From assembly GCA_903925975.1 (NCBI GenBank), contig CAIYHG010000169.1, forward strand, positions 1 through 59,646: a stretch of DNA of 59,646 bases, given 5' to 3'. The notes under the pieces were generated by a model. That model had not been told where the DNA came from. It saw only the letters and a list, made by a program, of their open reading frames with translations, and made no database searches. The stretch is from an uncultured Acidobacteriia bacterium. Lineage in GTDB: Bacteria > Acidobacteriota > Terriglobia > Bryobacterales > Bryobacteraceae. The translations under genes and the position numbers were made by a program. Positions 26,079 to 33,963 of this stretch are shown piece after piece. How positions within the stretch are numbered: the first letter of the stretch is position 1; each line of letters opens with the position of its first letter.

Positions 26079-27443
26079 ATGGCTACAGCAACCGAATCCG
26101 CGACGATCGGCAGGACCAAAGGCAAGATCCTGATCGTAGACGACGAACTCGTGGTGCGCGATTCCCTGGGTAAGTGGTTTACGAGCGAGGGTTACACCGC
26201 CCGCCCGGTGGCCAGCGCGCGGGAAGCGCTCGAAGTCATCCAGCAACTGGAGTTCGACATTGCCCTCATCGATATCAAGATGCCGGGCATGGACGGCATC
26301 GAGTTGCAGGCCCGGTTGCGCGAGGCCGATCCCGATCTTACGGTGATCATCATGACGGGCTACGCGTCGGTCGAAACCGCGGTTCAGGCGCTGAAGCACG
26401 GCGCGTACGACTACATCACCAAGCCGGTAGACCCCGACGAGCTGTCGCACATGGTGGCCAACGCGCTCGAACACAAGCGCGCGCGGCGCGAGGTGGTTCG
26501 CCTGCGGGAGAACCTGCAGGAAGTCTTCCCCAGCACCGAACTGATCGGCAAGAGCGCCTCCATGAAGAAGGTGATGGAGCTGATCGAAATGGTGGCCCCC
26601 ACCGAAGCCACGGTCCTGATCACGGGCGAAAGCGGCACCGGAAAGGAAGTGGTAGCGCGCGCCATTCACGCCGCGGGCCCGCGGCGCTACATGCCCATGG
26701 TCACCATCCACTGCGGCGCGCTCACCGAAACCCTGCTCGAAAGCGAACTGTTCGGCCACGAGAAAGGCTCGTTCACCGGCGCCCAATACCGCAAGAAGGG
26801 CAAGTTCGAAGTGGCCGACGGCGGCACCGTCTTCCTCGATGAAATCAGCGATATCAGCCTGAAGACGCAGACGGACCTGTTGCGCGTGCTGCAGGAAAAG
26901 GAAATCGTGCGCGTCGGCGGCAATCAGCAGCTCAAGGTGGATTTCCGCTGCATCGCCGCCACTAACAAGAGCCTCGAATCGCTGGTGAAGGCGGGAAGTT
27001 TCCGCCCCGATCTTTACTACCGCCTCCACGTCTTCTGCATCGAGCTGCCGCCGCTGCGCGACCGCCGCGATGACATCCCCTTGCTGGTGAATCATTTCCT
27101 GAACAAGTTCTGCAACGCCACCAGCCGGCCTGTCCCGCAGATTTCTACGGAAGCCATGGACCTATTGCTGCGCCATGACTGGCCGGGCAATGTGCGCGAG
27201 CTGGAAAACGCCGTTGAGCGCGCGCTGGTGGTGGGCCGCGGTTCCGAAATCCGGCCCGCCGATTTCTCCTTCCAATTCCAGGCGGAAGAGCCGAGAGCCG
27301 GAAAATCGCTCGAGGACGTGGAGCGCGCGCATATCGAGCGCATCCTCCGCGAGACGCAGCACAATCTCTCGCGCGCCGCGCGCATTCTGGATATCGACCG
27401 GACAACGCTTTATAACAAGCTGCGTCGTTACGGGCTGCGGTGA
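26079..27443 (+). CDS. Sigma54-dependent response regulator (NtrC family)
   Basis: 454 residues. The receiver domain (about 15-130) has the acidic pair Asp21/Asp22, phosphoacceptor Asp65 in LIDIKMPGMDG, and Lys in YITKPVD. The AAA+ domain (about 150-380) has Walker A GESGTGKE near 182, Walker B GGTVFLDEI, and the sigma54-contact loop, here GSFTGA near 230 instead of the consensus GAFTGA. A Fis-type helix-turn-helix ends the protein (RAARILDIDRTTLYNKLRRYGL). It follows the haem kinase by 12 bp with a GGGAGG ribosome site. It is the natural activator of the -24/-12 promoter at the head of this operon. Confidence 0.95.
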   Translation: MATATESATIGRTKGKILIVDDELVVRDSLGKWFTSEGYTARPVASAREALEVIQQLEFDIALIDIKMPGMDGIELQARLREADPDLTVIIMTGYASVETAVQALKHGAYDYITKPVDPDELSHMVANALEHKRARREVVRLRENLQEVFPSTELIGKSASMKKVMELIEMVAPTEATVLITGESGTGKEVVARAIHAAGPRRYMPMVTIHCGALTETLLESELFGHEKGSFTGAQYRKKGKFEVADGGTVFLDEISDISLKTQTDLLRVLQEKEIVRVGGNQQLKVDFRCIAATNKSLESLVKAGSFRPDLYYRLHVFCIELPPLRDRRDDIPLLVNHFLNKFCNATSRPVPQISTEAMDLLLRHDWPGNVRELENAVERALVVGRGSEIRPADFSFQFQAEEPRAGKSLEDVERAHIERILRETQHNLSRAARILDIDRTTLYNKLRRYGLR

Positions 27444-28006
27444 AACCGATTCACCTTATCCCCCTCGCGGATGGCGAGGGCTCCGGTACAGGTTCGGGCA
27501 TGGACCCCGGCCTGACGCTGCTGGAGCACCTGGCGGCGGCGCTGGCGCGCATTTTTCGCATGCCGTGCCAGATAAGGCCCGAGGTGATGGATATCGCATT
27601 CGCACGGGATGAAGGCCGCAAGCAGTGCCATTCGACCGCGATTCTGCAACGACTGGAGCGCAACGCGAACCCGGACGTGCGCGTTCTGGGGGTCACGGCC
27701 GTGGATTTGTACGTCCCTGTGCTGACGTTTGTCTTCGGCGAGGCGCAACTCGAAGGCAACTGCGCCGTGGTGTCTACTGCCCGATTGAAGGACGAGCATT
27801 ACGGGTTGCCGCCCAGGGAAGACGTGTTGAGAGAGCGCCTGATCAAAGAGGCGGCCCACGAATTGGGTCACACGTTCGGGCTGAGGCATTGTCCCGATTG
27901 GCGCTGCGTGATGGCATCGAGCTACGGCGTGGAGATCCTGGACGTGAAGGGTTCGGACTTCTGCTCCGCCTGCAAGAGGCCGATCGCCGAAAACGCATAC
28001 TGGTAG
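27440..28006 (+). CDS. Archaemetzincin-type zinc metalloprotease
   Basis: 188 residues starting at a GTG that overlaps the regulator stop (GTGA, 27440-27443). The archaemetzincin signature is intact: HELGHTFGLRHC starting near residue 140, then CVM, and a CxxC pair in SDFCSACKRP. The extended motif binds catalytic zinc through three histidines, and the four cysteines bind a second, structural zinc. The second third carries GVTAVDLYVPVLTFVFGEAQ, as in other family members. Substrates are unknown for bacterial members. Its translational coupling to the sigma54 regulator suggests a role in the same response. Confidence 0.92.
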   Translation: MKPIHLIPLADGEGSGTGSGMDPGLTLLEHLAAALARIFRMPCQIRPEVMDIAFARDEGRKQCHSTAILQRLERNANPDVRVLGVTAVDLYVPVLTFVFGEAQLEGNCAVVSTARLKDEHYGLPPREDVLRERLIKEAAHELGHTFGLRHCPDWRCVMASSYGVEILDVKGSDFCSACKRPIAENAYW

Positions 28007-28025
28007 GGCCGCCCAAGAGGATTCC

Positions 28026-29354
28026 ATTACCGCACAAGACATCACCGACCTTCGATCCGCCCTGGCCTTCCTGCACACCAGCGGCGCGGCCGTTGCCGTA
28101 CTCCAGGCGCCGGTGGACGCCCGCATCGAACTCATCGCCTCCTATGCGCATCTCCACCCCGCCCCCGTCGCGATTTTCGAACGCGTGGCAGGCTTCGGAA
28201 TGCCGGTGGCCGCCGGCGTCTTCGCCAGCCGGGATCGCGTGGCTCTGCTGCTCGGCAGCCGCCCGGATCGCCTGCCCTTCGATTTTCTAGACGCGCTGGC
28301 GCGGCCCGTGCCGCCGGTTATGACGGATTCCGCGCCGTGCCAGGAAGTCATCCTACGGCCCGCTTTCGATCTGCGGCGCCTGCTGCCCGCCCCGACCTAC
28401 ACGCCGCAGGATGCCGGGCCGTTCATTACCGCGGGCTTGGTCCGCGCGCACGATCCCGAAACGGGCGAGGCCAACGTCGCGATTCATCGCCTGTGCCTGC
28501 ACGGGCCGGACACGCTGAGCATCTACTTCGCGCCGGGCCGGCGCATCGGCCGTTTCCACGAGAAAGCCGAACGCATGGGCCGCGCGCTGCCGGTTTCGGT
28601 AAGCATCGGCCTGGACCCAGCCGTGTATCTGGGCGCGTGCGCCGGGCCTGCGGGCGCTCCGCCATCCGAAGATGAACTGGCCTACGGCGGCGCGCTGCGC
28701 GGCCGGCCTATCAAGCTTGCGCGCTGCCTCACGGTGGATGCCGAGGCCATCGCGCACGCTGAAATCGTCATCGAAGGCGAAATACTCCCCGGCATCCGCG
28801 TGCGCGAAGACGCCCCCAGCGGCACGGGCTACTCCATGCCCGAGTTCCACGGGTACATGGGCGTTGCCGAAGCCGAGGCGCCGGTTCTAAGGGCAACCGC
28901 GGTTACGCACCGCCGCGACCCGATCTTCCAGACGATGGCGAGCCGCCTGGAGCGCGCCACCCTGATCGGCATTCCTACCGAAGCGGGAATCGTGAGACTA
29001 GCGGAGAAGGCCGCGCCCGGAGCCCTCCGCACGGTTCACGCGCACCCTTCCGGCGGAGGCAGCTATATGGCCGTCATCCAGTTCGCTGCCGGCGCCGCCC
29101 CTGACGCCCGCCGCGCCGTCGGCACGGCAGCATTGGACGCCTTCCGCGAGTTGCGGCTGGCGGTTCTGGTGGACGAGGACGTGAATCCGTTCGACAGCGA
29201 CGACGTTCTCTGGGCGATTGCGACGCGCTTCCAGGGCGAAACCGGCGCCATCATCCGCCCCGGCCCGGAGCTGCGTTTCCTGGGTCCGTCGTCAAAGACG
29301 CTCCTCGATTGCTGCGTGGGTTCCGGGGACCGCGCCAAATTCAGACGTAGCTAA
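28026..29354 (+). CDS. UbiD-family decarboxylase (apparent ATT start)
   Basis: Up to 442 residues. UbiD homology covers DLRSALAFLHTSGAAVAVL near the N-terminus and runs to the end (FITAGLVRAHDPETGEANV, GRPIKLARC, HAEIVIEGEI, DEDVNPFDSDDVLWAIATRF). The first ATG/GTG/TTG in frame is the GTG at 28113, which would remove the conserved first helix. Upstream, the frame is open back to a stop at 27945-27947 with no ATG, GTG or TTG, but ATT at 28026 has AGAGG five bases before it. I therefore propose ATT initiation. The family uses prenylated FMN to (de)carboxylate aromatic or unsaturated acids. The catalytic-Glu region reads REDAPSGTGYSMPEFHGY, with a longer gap between glutamates than the usual EGPxGExTGY. 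Confidence 0.85.
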   Translation: MTAQDITDLRSALAFLHTSGAAVAVLQAPVDARIELIASYAHLHPAPVAIFERVAGFGMPVAAGVFASRDRVALLLGSRPDRLPFDFLDALARPVPPVMTDSAPCQEVILRPAFDLRRLLPAPTYTPQDAGPFITAGLVRAHDPETGEANVAIHRLCLHGPDTLSIYFAPGRRIGRFHEKAERMGRALPVSVSIGLDPAVYLGACAGPAGAPPSEDELAYGGALRGRPIKLARCLTVDAEAIAHAEIVIEGEILPGIRVREDAPSGTGYSMPEFHGYMGVAEAEAPVLRATAVTHRRDPIFQTMASRLERATLIGIPTEAGIVRLAEKAAPGALRTVHAHPSGGGSYMAVIQFAAGAAPDARRAVGTAALDAFRELRLAVLVDEDVNPFDSDDVLWAIATRFQGETGAIIRPGPELRFLGPSSKTLLDCCVGSGDRAKFRRS

Positions 29355-29397
29355 CAACCGTCCTGACGACGGCTTGGTATGGGCTTTCGGCGCTGTC

Positions 29398-29481
29398 TTT
29401 AGCCCCTTGCGGGGCTATCCCTCTGATACCGGGTTCCCAAACGGCTTGCGCCGTGGGCTACTGTCTTGCGCCCTTACGGGC
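29398..29481. repeat. Three-hairpin intergenic element, copy 1
   Basis: Consecutive hairpins AGCCCC/GGGGCT, CGGCTTGCGCCG and GCCC-TTAC-GGGC are joined by a CTACTGTCTTGCG-type linker. The order and linkers match the element at 33244-33330 (CTATTATCTGGCG linker) although many bases differ with paired changes in the stems. Confidence 0.6.
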
Positions 29482-29767
29482 TGGGTCGCCAGCTCAACGG
29501 CGCTGAGCATTAGGTGACGGAACGAAGCCATTCTGCACTGGCAAATCGAAGCCGCTAATGGCGGATTGTTCACGCCGTGAATTGATATGGATGGGATTAG
29601 AAACGAACCCATTTCGCTTCGGCCCAGCTGAGTCGTCATAAAGTCACCTCCGACATACCCGGATTTTCCACATGGCCGGAGCGAAATCCGCGATGACCGA
29701 CTGGCCCCCCTGGAAATGGAAATCGGTAATTTGCGGAACGAAAACCTGCACGCCTCTTCGAGGCGGG

Positions 29768-29809
29768 CCGGACCAGAGGGTCCGGCGCAGACGAGGGCGT
29801 CTGCCCCAC
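29768..29809 (+). repeat. Tandem-hairpin repeat element
   Basis: Hairpin A is CCGGACC, loop AGAG, GGTCCGG (29768-29785). One base later hairpin B is GCAGACG, loop AGGG, CGTCTGC (29787-29804), followed by the tail CCCAC. The same A-then-B-then-CCCAC/GCCAC architecture recurs at 33472, 33837 and 44871. Confidence 0.75.
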
Positions 29810-30721
29810 AAAAACGGCGGAACGAAGCCATTTTGTCCCGTTCCGGCGCAGTTGGACGTGACTGATTTCCGCAAGAACCCAATCCCTCACCACGCCGCAT
29901 ATCGCCCTGAGCACAGTGTAGCGCGCGAGCGATGGGGAGCGAGCGCTATGTAATTGATTTATAAGGGCGGGATACGGCGTGATCGTGCCAGACCGCGCAG
30001 TTGGCCAGCGGCACAGCCCCGGGCGGTCCGGTGTGACCGGACATCTTCGGGTTGCGGTCGGCGCTTCGCGCTCAATGGAGAAGGTCACATATTCGCCGAG
30101 CAGTACACAAATAAGAATGAACCAACACGACGGCCCTAAGAAGCTGCCCCTTTTGACGGCTGAACAACTGCACAGGATGGTCCATGGGGCGCCCCAGAGA
30201 ACTAACAGGGGAACGCCGCGCTAGGAGTTTGAGAAGCTGTTCCGGCGGACAACCGGGACTGGCACCGCGTAGGGGCGGCATCTGGAGCGTCCCCCACTGT
30301 GATGCAGCGCGAGTGTGCCGCCCAGGGTACGGCTGGCTTCGCCCTGTAATCAAGCGGTGACGAAACCGCGGTTCCGGATGAGCACCCCCCGGAGCCGCCG
30401 GGCCATTCCCGTAGTTTCCCAAAACTCCGTTTTTACAGTCCTGTGGCCCAGTTTTTGAGTAGCGCGTGCCTCGACCAGAGACGCACTTCCACGGGATGGG
30501 GCGCAAATCAGGCAATTAGATCCGCATAATTAGAAAAGCCGAGGCGTGAGGCGAAAACGTCGTGACCCGTTTCTGTGGCGGAGTTTTGCGATGGTACGGA
30601 CAGTAAGCCCAGCGGTGCCGCGGGCCGTCATCTGGCCGCCATTTTGGGGCTGACTTCTGAGACGCTGGGAAACTTGCTCTTGGGCTCGCCGGTTTTGTAA
30701 CACAAGAATGATCGCAGCATA

Positions 30722-31741
30722 TTAAGCAGTCAAACGTACGCGGATTTCTGACCATTTCTTGCCGGACAAGATGCGAGCGAGAGCTTCGGCCCCATCCGCA
30801 CCAAGATGGCCAATGTCCCAATACTGCTTACTGTTATACATCCCTCCACGGCTGTCCTTCTGGCAATCTGTCGCGTAGAGCGGCCCTAGCAAGAAGATGC
30901 GTGTAGGGAAATTCGCGGGTCGAAGGTTTTGGAGTTTCGTCTCTGCGCGCTTCTTCAGATCGTCTTTGGAGCCGCGCACATTCTGCCACTTTACACTCGC
31001 ATTGCCCGCCGCTTCGACATCAACGACTGCCTCAATGAGCGCCACTTGCTCTATCTGCTTGTTCCTATACATGCCGAAGTACTTGCAGCGGTAGTGGTTG
31101 TAGGCTCCGCCGACGGCAGGGCATAGATAGGCACCCCCGACCAGCACGTCGTCTGGAATACCCGCGCAATTGACTACATCAAGCCACCGCTCCCATTGGG
31201 GCAACAGGTTTTGCTCGTCAAGGTAGGCTCTGAACTCGGCGACAGCATCGGCTAGATTCTTGGGCAGGTGCGGGCGCTGCAATGCGTCGACAAACTCTTC
31301 GAACGAAACAGCCTCAAATGCTATCGATGCCTTATATTGATCGGCGCACAGTTGGCGGATATGCTCAAATCGCTCCAACTCGATGGTCTCGAAGTTAGCT
31401 AGAGCTATCAGAGCTTTGAGGCCTGGATTCTCTTTGTCAAGGCTGGTCAAGTGGCACTCGAGCTGTTGATCGCTGAACCAGTCCCAGTTCTTTGTTTCGA
31501 TGTAGATGGTGAACGCAGGCTGAAGAATGAGCCCGTCCGGAACGCTCGTGTCTTTGTGTTCCTGCTGGCGGAACCTCACGCCAATGCGTTCGCCCAAATC
31601 CTCGCCGATCAACGTGCTCATCACTTCGGCGAGAAACTTGGGATTCTCTTCGTAGAGCATCTTCAAGAGCAATAGACAGTAATTCGTAGTGCGATTTTCA
31701 CGCTGGGAGTAGCCGGAAAACAGACTGATGGGCTTACTCAT
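30722..31741 (-). CDS. PD-(D/E)XK nuclease-like protein (possible defence gene)
   Basis: 339 residues from the ATG at 31741 (MSKPISLFSGYSQRENRT); an upstream in-frame start at 31786 lacks support. A restriction-nuclease-type core is visible: Asp69 in VPDGLI, then Glu82-Thr-Lys84 in IYIETKNWDWF, matching D-x12-ExK, preceded by a helix rich in Leu/Glu. The C-terminal half is alpha/beta with GKKWSEIRVRL at the end. By eye the gene is clearly poorer in GC than its neighbours and uses more A/T third positions, suggesting recent transfer. It stands alone among repeats. A role in phage or plasmid defence is an inference; no methylase or helicase accompanies it. Confidence 0.72.
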   Translation of the reverse strand: MSKPISLFSGYSQRENRTTNYCLLLLKMLYEENPKFLAEVMSTLIGEDLGERIGVRFRQQEHKDTSVPDGLILQPAFTIYIETKNWDWFSDQQLECHLTSLDKENPGLKALIALANFETIELERFEHIRQLCADQYKASIAFEAVSFEEFVDALQRPHLPKNLADAVAEFRAYLDEQNLLPQWERWLDVVNCAGIPDDVLVGGAYLCPAVGGAYNHYRCKYFGMYRNKQIEQVALIEAVVDVEAAGNASVKWQNVRGSKDDLKKRAETKLQNLRPANFPTRIFLLGPLYATDCQKDSRGGMYNSKQYWDIGHLGADGAEALARILSGKKWSEIRVRLTA

Positions 31742-32000
31742 TTTGTCGTCCCTTCTTGCGGCGGATCGAGATTTCGCGCCAATCAATGATTACAGGTTTT
31801 AGTGAAGGCTCGCAATCGGGACCCAATCAGGCTGCGCTTGATGGGAGCGGCTTCAGCCACCTGGACTCGTAACTCCCGACGCGTAGGAATGTGGCCCGAC
31901 GGCCGCTCCGACCGGATCGGCTACCCAGAAGTTATCCACACGGTCAGGTGGGGTTAGGGGAAAGAGCCCAAGAACCGGGACTGACGGGACTGGAGGATGT

Positions 32001-32030
32001 CGGGCCGGGCACTCATCGGCGCCCGGCCCG
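32001..32030 (-). terminator. Strong hairpin after the methyltransferase gene
   Basis: Perfect 10-bp arms CGGGCCGGGC (32001-32010) and GCCCGGCCCG (32021-32030) with a 10-base loop begin six bases beyond the methyltransferase stop. There is no T tract, so intrinsic termination is uncertain. Confidence 0.4.
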
Positions 32031-32035
32031 CTGCG

Positions 32036-33052
32036 CTATTTCTTTCGCGCTACGATCACGCTGGCAGGTCCGGGGACTTCGGCCAGACGCGCGTCTTCAA
32101 AGCCTGTCTCGTGAAGCCAGGTGGCGATCTGCGGGAATGAGAACGCATCGCCCTCCTCGGTTGCCACCAGCATGTTCACGGCGAACGTCAGGCCCATGGG
32201 CGGCCCGGAACGGTCTTCGCTTACCAGGAACTCCGCGATGGCGATTCTGCCTCCGCGCTCGAGTGCAGAGTGGGTCTTCTTCAGGAGCGAGCGGCTGAGT
32301 TTCTCGCCCTGGCTGTGCAAGATGTGGCCCAGCAGAGCGACGTCGTAGCCCTTGCCGAAATCGGCTTGTTCCAAATCGCCGGCGATGTATGAGAACCGGT
32401 CCGCGAGTCCGTTCCGCTCCGCCACTTTGCGCGTTACGTTCAGGACCTGCGCCCAATCGACAGCGATGACCTTCAGGTCCGGGAACTTTTGCGCCAGCGC
32501 GATGCCCCACACGCCGGAGCCCGCCGCCAGATCGAGCGCCTTGCGCGGCGCGACGCCTTCGCGCACCAGCGAATCGGCGAGCGCCGATGCCGCGGGATAG
32601 TTCATGGGAAAGAGGCCTTCGACGAAGTGCTCGAAGAACGCGGTCCCCGAGGTTTCATCATTCACAGGTTGCATCGGGCGGCCCACGCGAACCACTTCCG
32701 CCAGATTCGCCCACTTCGGGAAGAGATCCGAAGTGAAATGCTTCACGAGTTCGCCCATGTAGCCGGGCCGGCCCTTCACAAGAAACGCTGCCGCGTCCGA
32801 CGCAAGGCCGTACTTGCCGCCTGAGCCCCTGGTCAGAAGGCCGTGACCGGCCAGAGCCTCCATCACAGCCCGCAGACCGCGCACCGACGCGCCCGTTGCA
32901 TGGGCTGTTTCTTCAATCGTCTTCGGCGCCGAATCGAGCGCGTCGAAAACGCCGTTCCGGATGGCGGCATCCATCATCAACGTGGCCGTGAAGCCCCAAC
33001 CCATTTGGGTGATGCGTTCCGGAGTAACCGCGGATTGACCTATCGCTCCCAT
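32036..33052 (-). CDS. SAM-dependent O-methyltransferase-like protein
   Basis: 338 residues. An N-terminal winged-helix dimerisation region (about 15-95, with SVRGLRAVMEALAGHGLL) precedes a Rossmann methyltransferase domain with the SAM-binding loop LDLAAGSGVWGIALA near residue 173 and acidic VIAVDW after the next strand. The later GGRIAIAEFLV and ETGFEDARLAEVPGP segments are typical of the acetylserotonin/hydroxyneurosporene O-methyltransferase group. The substrate is not predictable. The ATG at 33052 follows GGGAGGGG five bases upstream. The gene stands alone between the nuclease-like gene and a repeat-rich gap. Confidence 0.87.
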   Translation of the reverse strand: MGAIGQSAVTPERITQMGWGFTATLMMDAAIRNGVFDALDSAPKTIEETAHATGASVRGLRAVMEALAGHGLLTRGSGGKYGLASDAAAFLVKGRPGYMGELVKHFTSDLFPKWANLAEVVRVGRPMQPVNDETSGTAFFEHFVEGLFPMNYPAASALADSLVREGVAPRKALDLAAGSGVWGIALAQKFPDLKVIAVDWAQVLNVTRKVAERNGLADRFSYIAGDLEQADFGKGYDVALLGHILHSQGEKLSRSLLKKTHSALERGGRIAIAEFLVSEDRSGPPMGLTFAVNMLVATEEGDAFSFPQIATWLHETGFEDARLAEVPGPASVIVARKK

Positions 33053-33243
33053 GTATTCCCCTCCCTGTGAGTTCGTCCGACGATTATGTCATGAAGAGCG
33101 AGGCGGGAAGGCCTCCGCAGGGGATGGCCGGGTGCGGATTGACACAGTTGGCGCTACCGGGCGGGGGCTTTGCGTACGAGGGCTTTGTCGAAAGAGGCCA
33201 GGGCGATTTTGGGCGGCGATAAACGGGGAGGAGCGGCCGCTTT

Positions 33244-33330
33244 CTTTCGCCCCTGAACGGGGCTGACTCTCGCGTAACCGTTCCCCGGGCTTACGCCCCG
33301 GGGCTATTATCTGGCGCCCCTGAAAGGGGT
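33244..33330. repeat. Three-hairpin intergenic element, copy 2
   Basis: Hairpins GCCCCTGAACGGGGC, CCCCGGGCTTACGCCCCGGGG and GCCCCTGAAAGGGG occur in the same order and spacing as at 29398-29481. The stems differ by compensatory changes. Confidence 0.6.
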
Positions 33331-33471
33331 TTTTGGAAGGGTCCGCTGCTCAGGATGTGGACTGGCGCCTGTTTTCGGGACGACGCCGAGGTCCTGTCGC
33401 AGAAATTCCCGTAAGAATCCGCCTCCAATGTGGGGCGGCCGATCCTGGCCGCAGCCGCCTTTCAGACGGCT

Positions 33472-33516
33472 GGAGCTGCTGGAGAGCAGCTCCGCAGGCA
33501 AGATTGCCTGCCCCAC
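33472..33516 (+). repeat. Tandem-hairpin repeat element
   Basis: Hairpin A has arms GGAGCTGCT and AGCAGCTCC around GGAG (33472-33493). Directly after it hairpin B has arms GCAGGCA and TGCCTGC around AGAT (33494-33511), then the tail CCCAC. Confidence 0.78.
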
Positions 33517-33710
33517 TTTTTTCGCGAACTTGGGAGACAGGTGGCATAGGGGCAAGCAGAATAACGATCATGCGTATCGCGTTGCGTGGCGGGCTATTCA
33601 GCCTAATGCCATTTGGTTTTTGCCAGTCTCCTGTAAGTTGCTGGTTGTATGTGGCGCACGCTTCAGAGACCGCTGAAGAATGAGCAAAGAATGTTGGCCG
33701 CCGATTAACG

Positions 33711-33766
33711 CAAATCAACGCGGATTGAGGGAATGCGGCTTATCGGCGTTGAGCTGCGTTGATTTG
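33711..33766. repeat. Inverted repeat CAAATCAACGC / GCGTTGATTTG
   Basis: Perfect 11-bp arms at 33711-33721 and 33756-33766 enclose 34 bp that contain further partial symmetry (ATTAACG and ATCGGCG). Similar AACGC-AATCAACGC palindromes are common intergenic sequences in several phyla. Confidence 0.6.
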
Positions 33767-33836
33767 TGGCCATTGGACCTTTTCAGCAGTCTCTTTGGAG
33801 TGCCGTCGTGAGCCTCAGGCCACGGTTAGCCCGGAC

Positions 33837-33878
33837 GGCGAGCTAAAGCTCGCCGCTGCACGCTGAAGCGTGCGCCAC
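33837..33878 (+). repeat. Tandem-hairpin repeat element
   Basis: Hairpin A is GGCGAGC, loop TAAA, GCTCGCC (33837-33854). After GCT, hairpin B is GCACGC, loop TGAA, GCGTGC (33858-33873), then GCCAC. Hairpin B and its tail are identical to those at 44893-44913, 11 kb away. Confidence 0.78.
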
Positions 33879-33963
33879 AAGAACATGAGGCGGTTGTTTG
33901 GTTCTGATAGCGGAAAACTTAGTGGCATGGGGGCAGGATTGCCTGTCCCAAAAGCATCGGGAT

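Larger units (their letters stand above)
29355..30721. other. Repeat-rich, apparently non-coding accessory region
   Basis: About 1.37 kb between UbiD and the nuclease-like gene. It contains a three-hairpin element (29398-29481), a tandem-hairpin element (29768-29809) and a GTCCGG/CCGGAC hairpin near 30029-30045. Open frames on both strands (for example 30072-30515 minus, 147 codons) have no recognisable homology and are rich in Arg/Pro/Ser, as expected of out-of-frame GC-rich DNA. A 35-codon frame from ATG 30118 cannot be supported. The sequence may be a decayed insertion. Confidence 0.6.
33053..33963. other. Repeat-dense intergenic region
   Basis: About 0.9 kb without a credible gene. It holds the three-hairpin element copy 2 (33244-33330), tandem-hairpin elements (33472-33516 and 33837-33878), a CTTCAG/CTGAAG hairpin (33661-33678), an 11-bp inverted repeat (33711-33766) and a degenerate hairpin B (33932-33950). 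Frames here of 80-120 codons simply run through the repeats. Confidence 0.7.

Noticed and set aside
25941..27095. 384-codon minus-strand frame
   Set aside because: Antisense to the NtrC-type regulator; no recognisable domain.
30072..30515. Possible 147-codon minus-strand gene
   Set aside because: Arg/Pro/Ser-rich translation, no ribosome site, runs through hairpin repeats; treated as non-coding.
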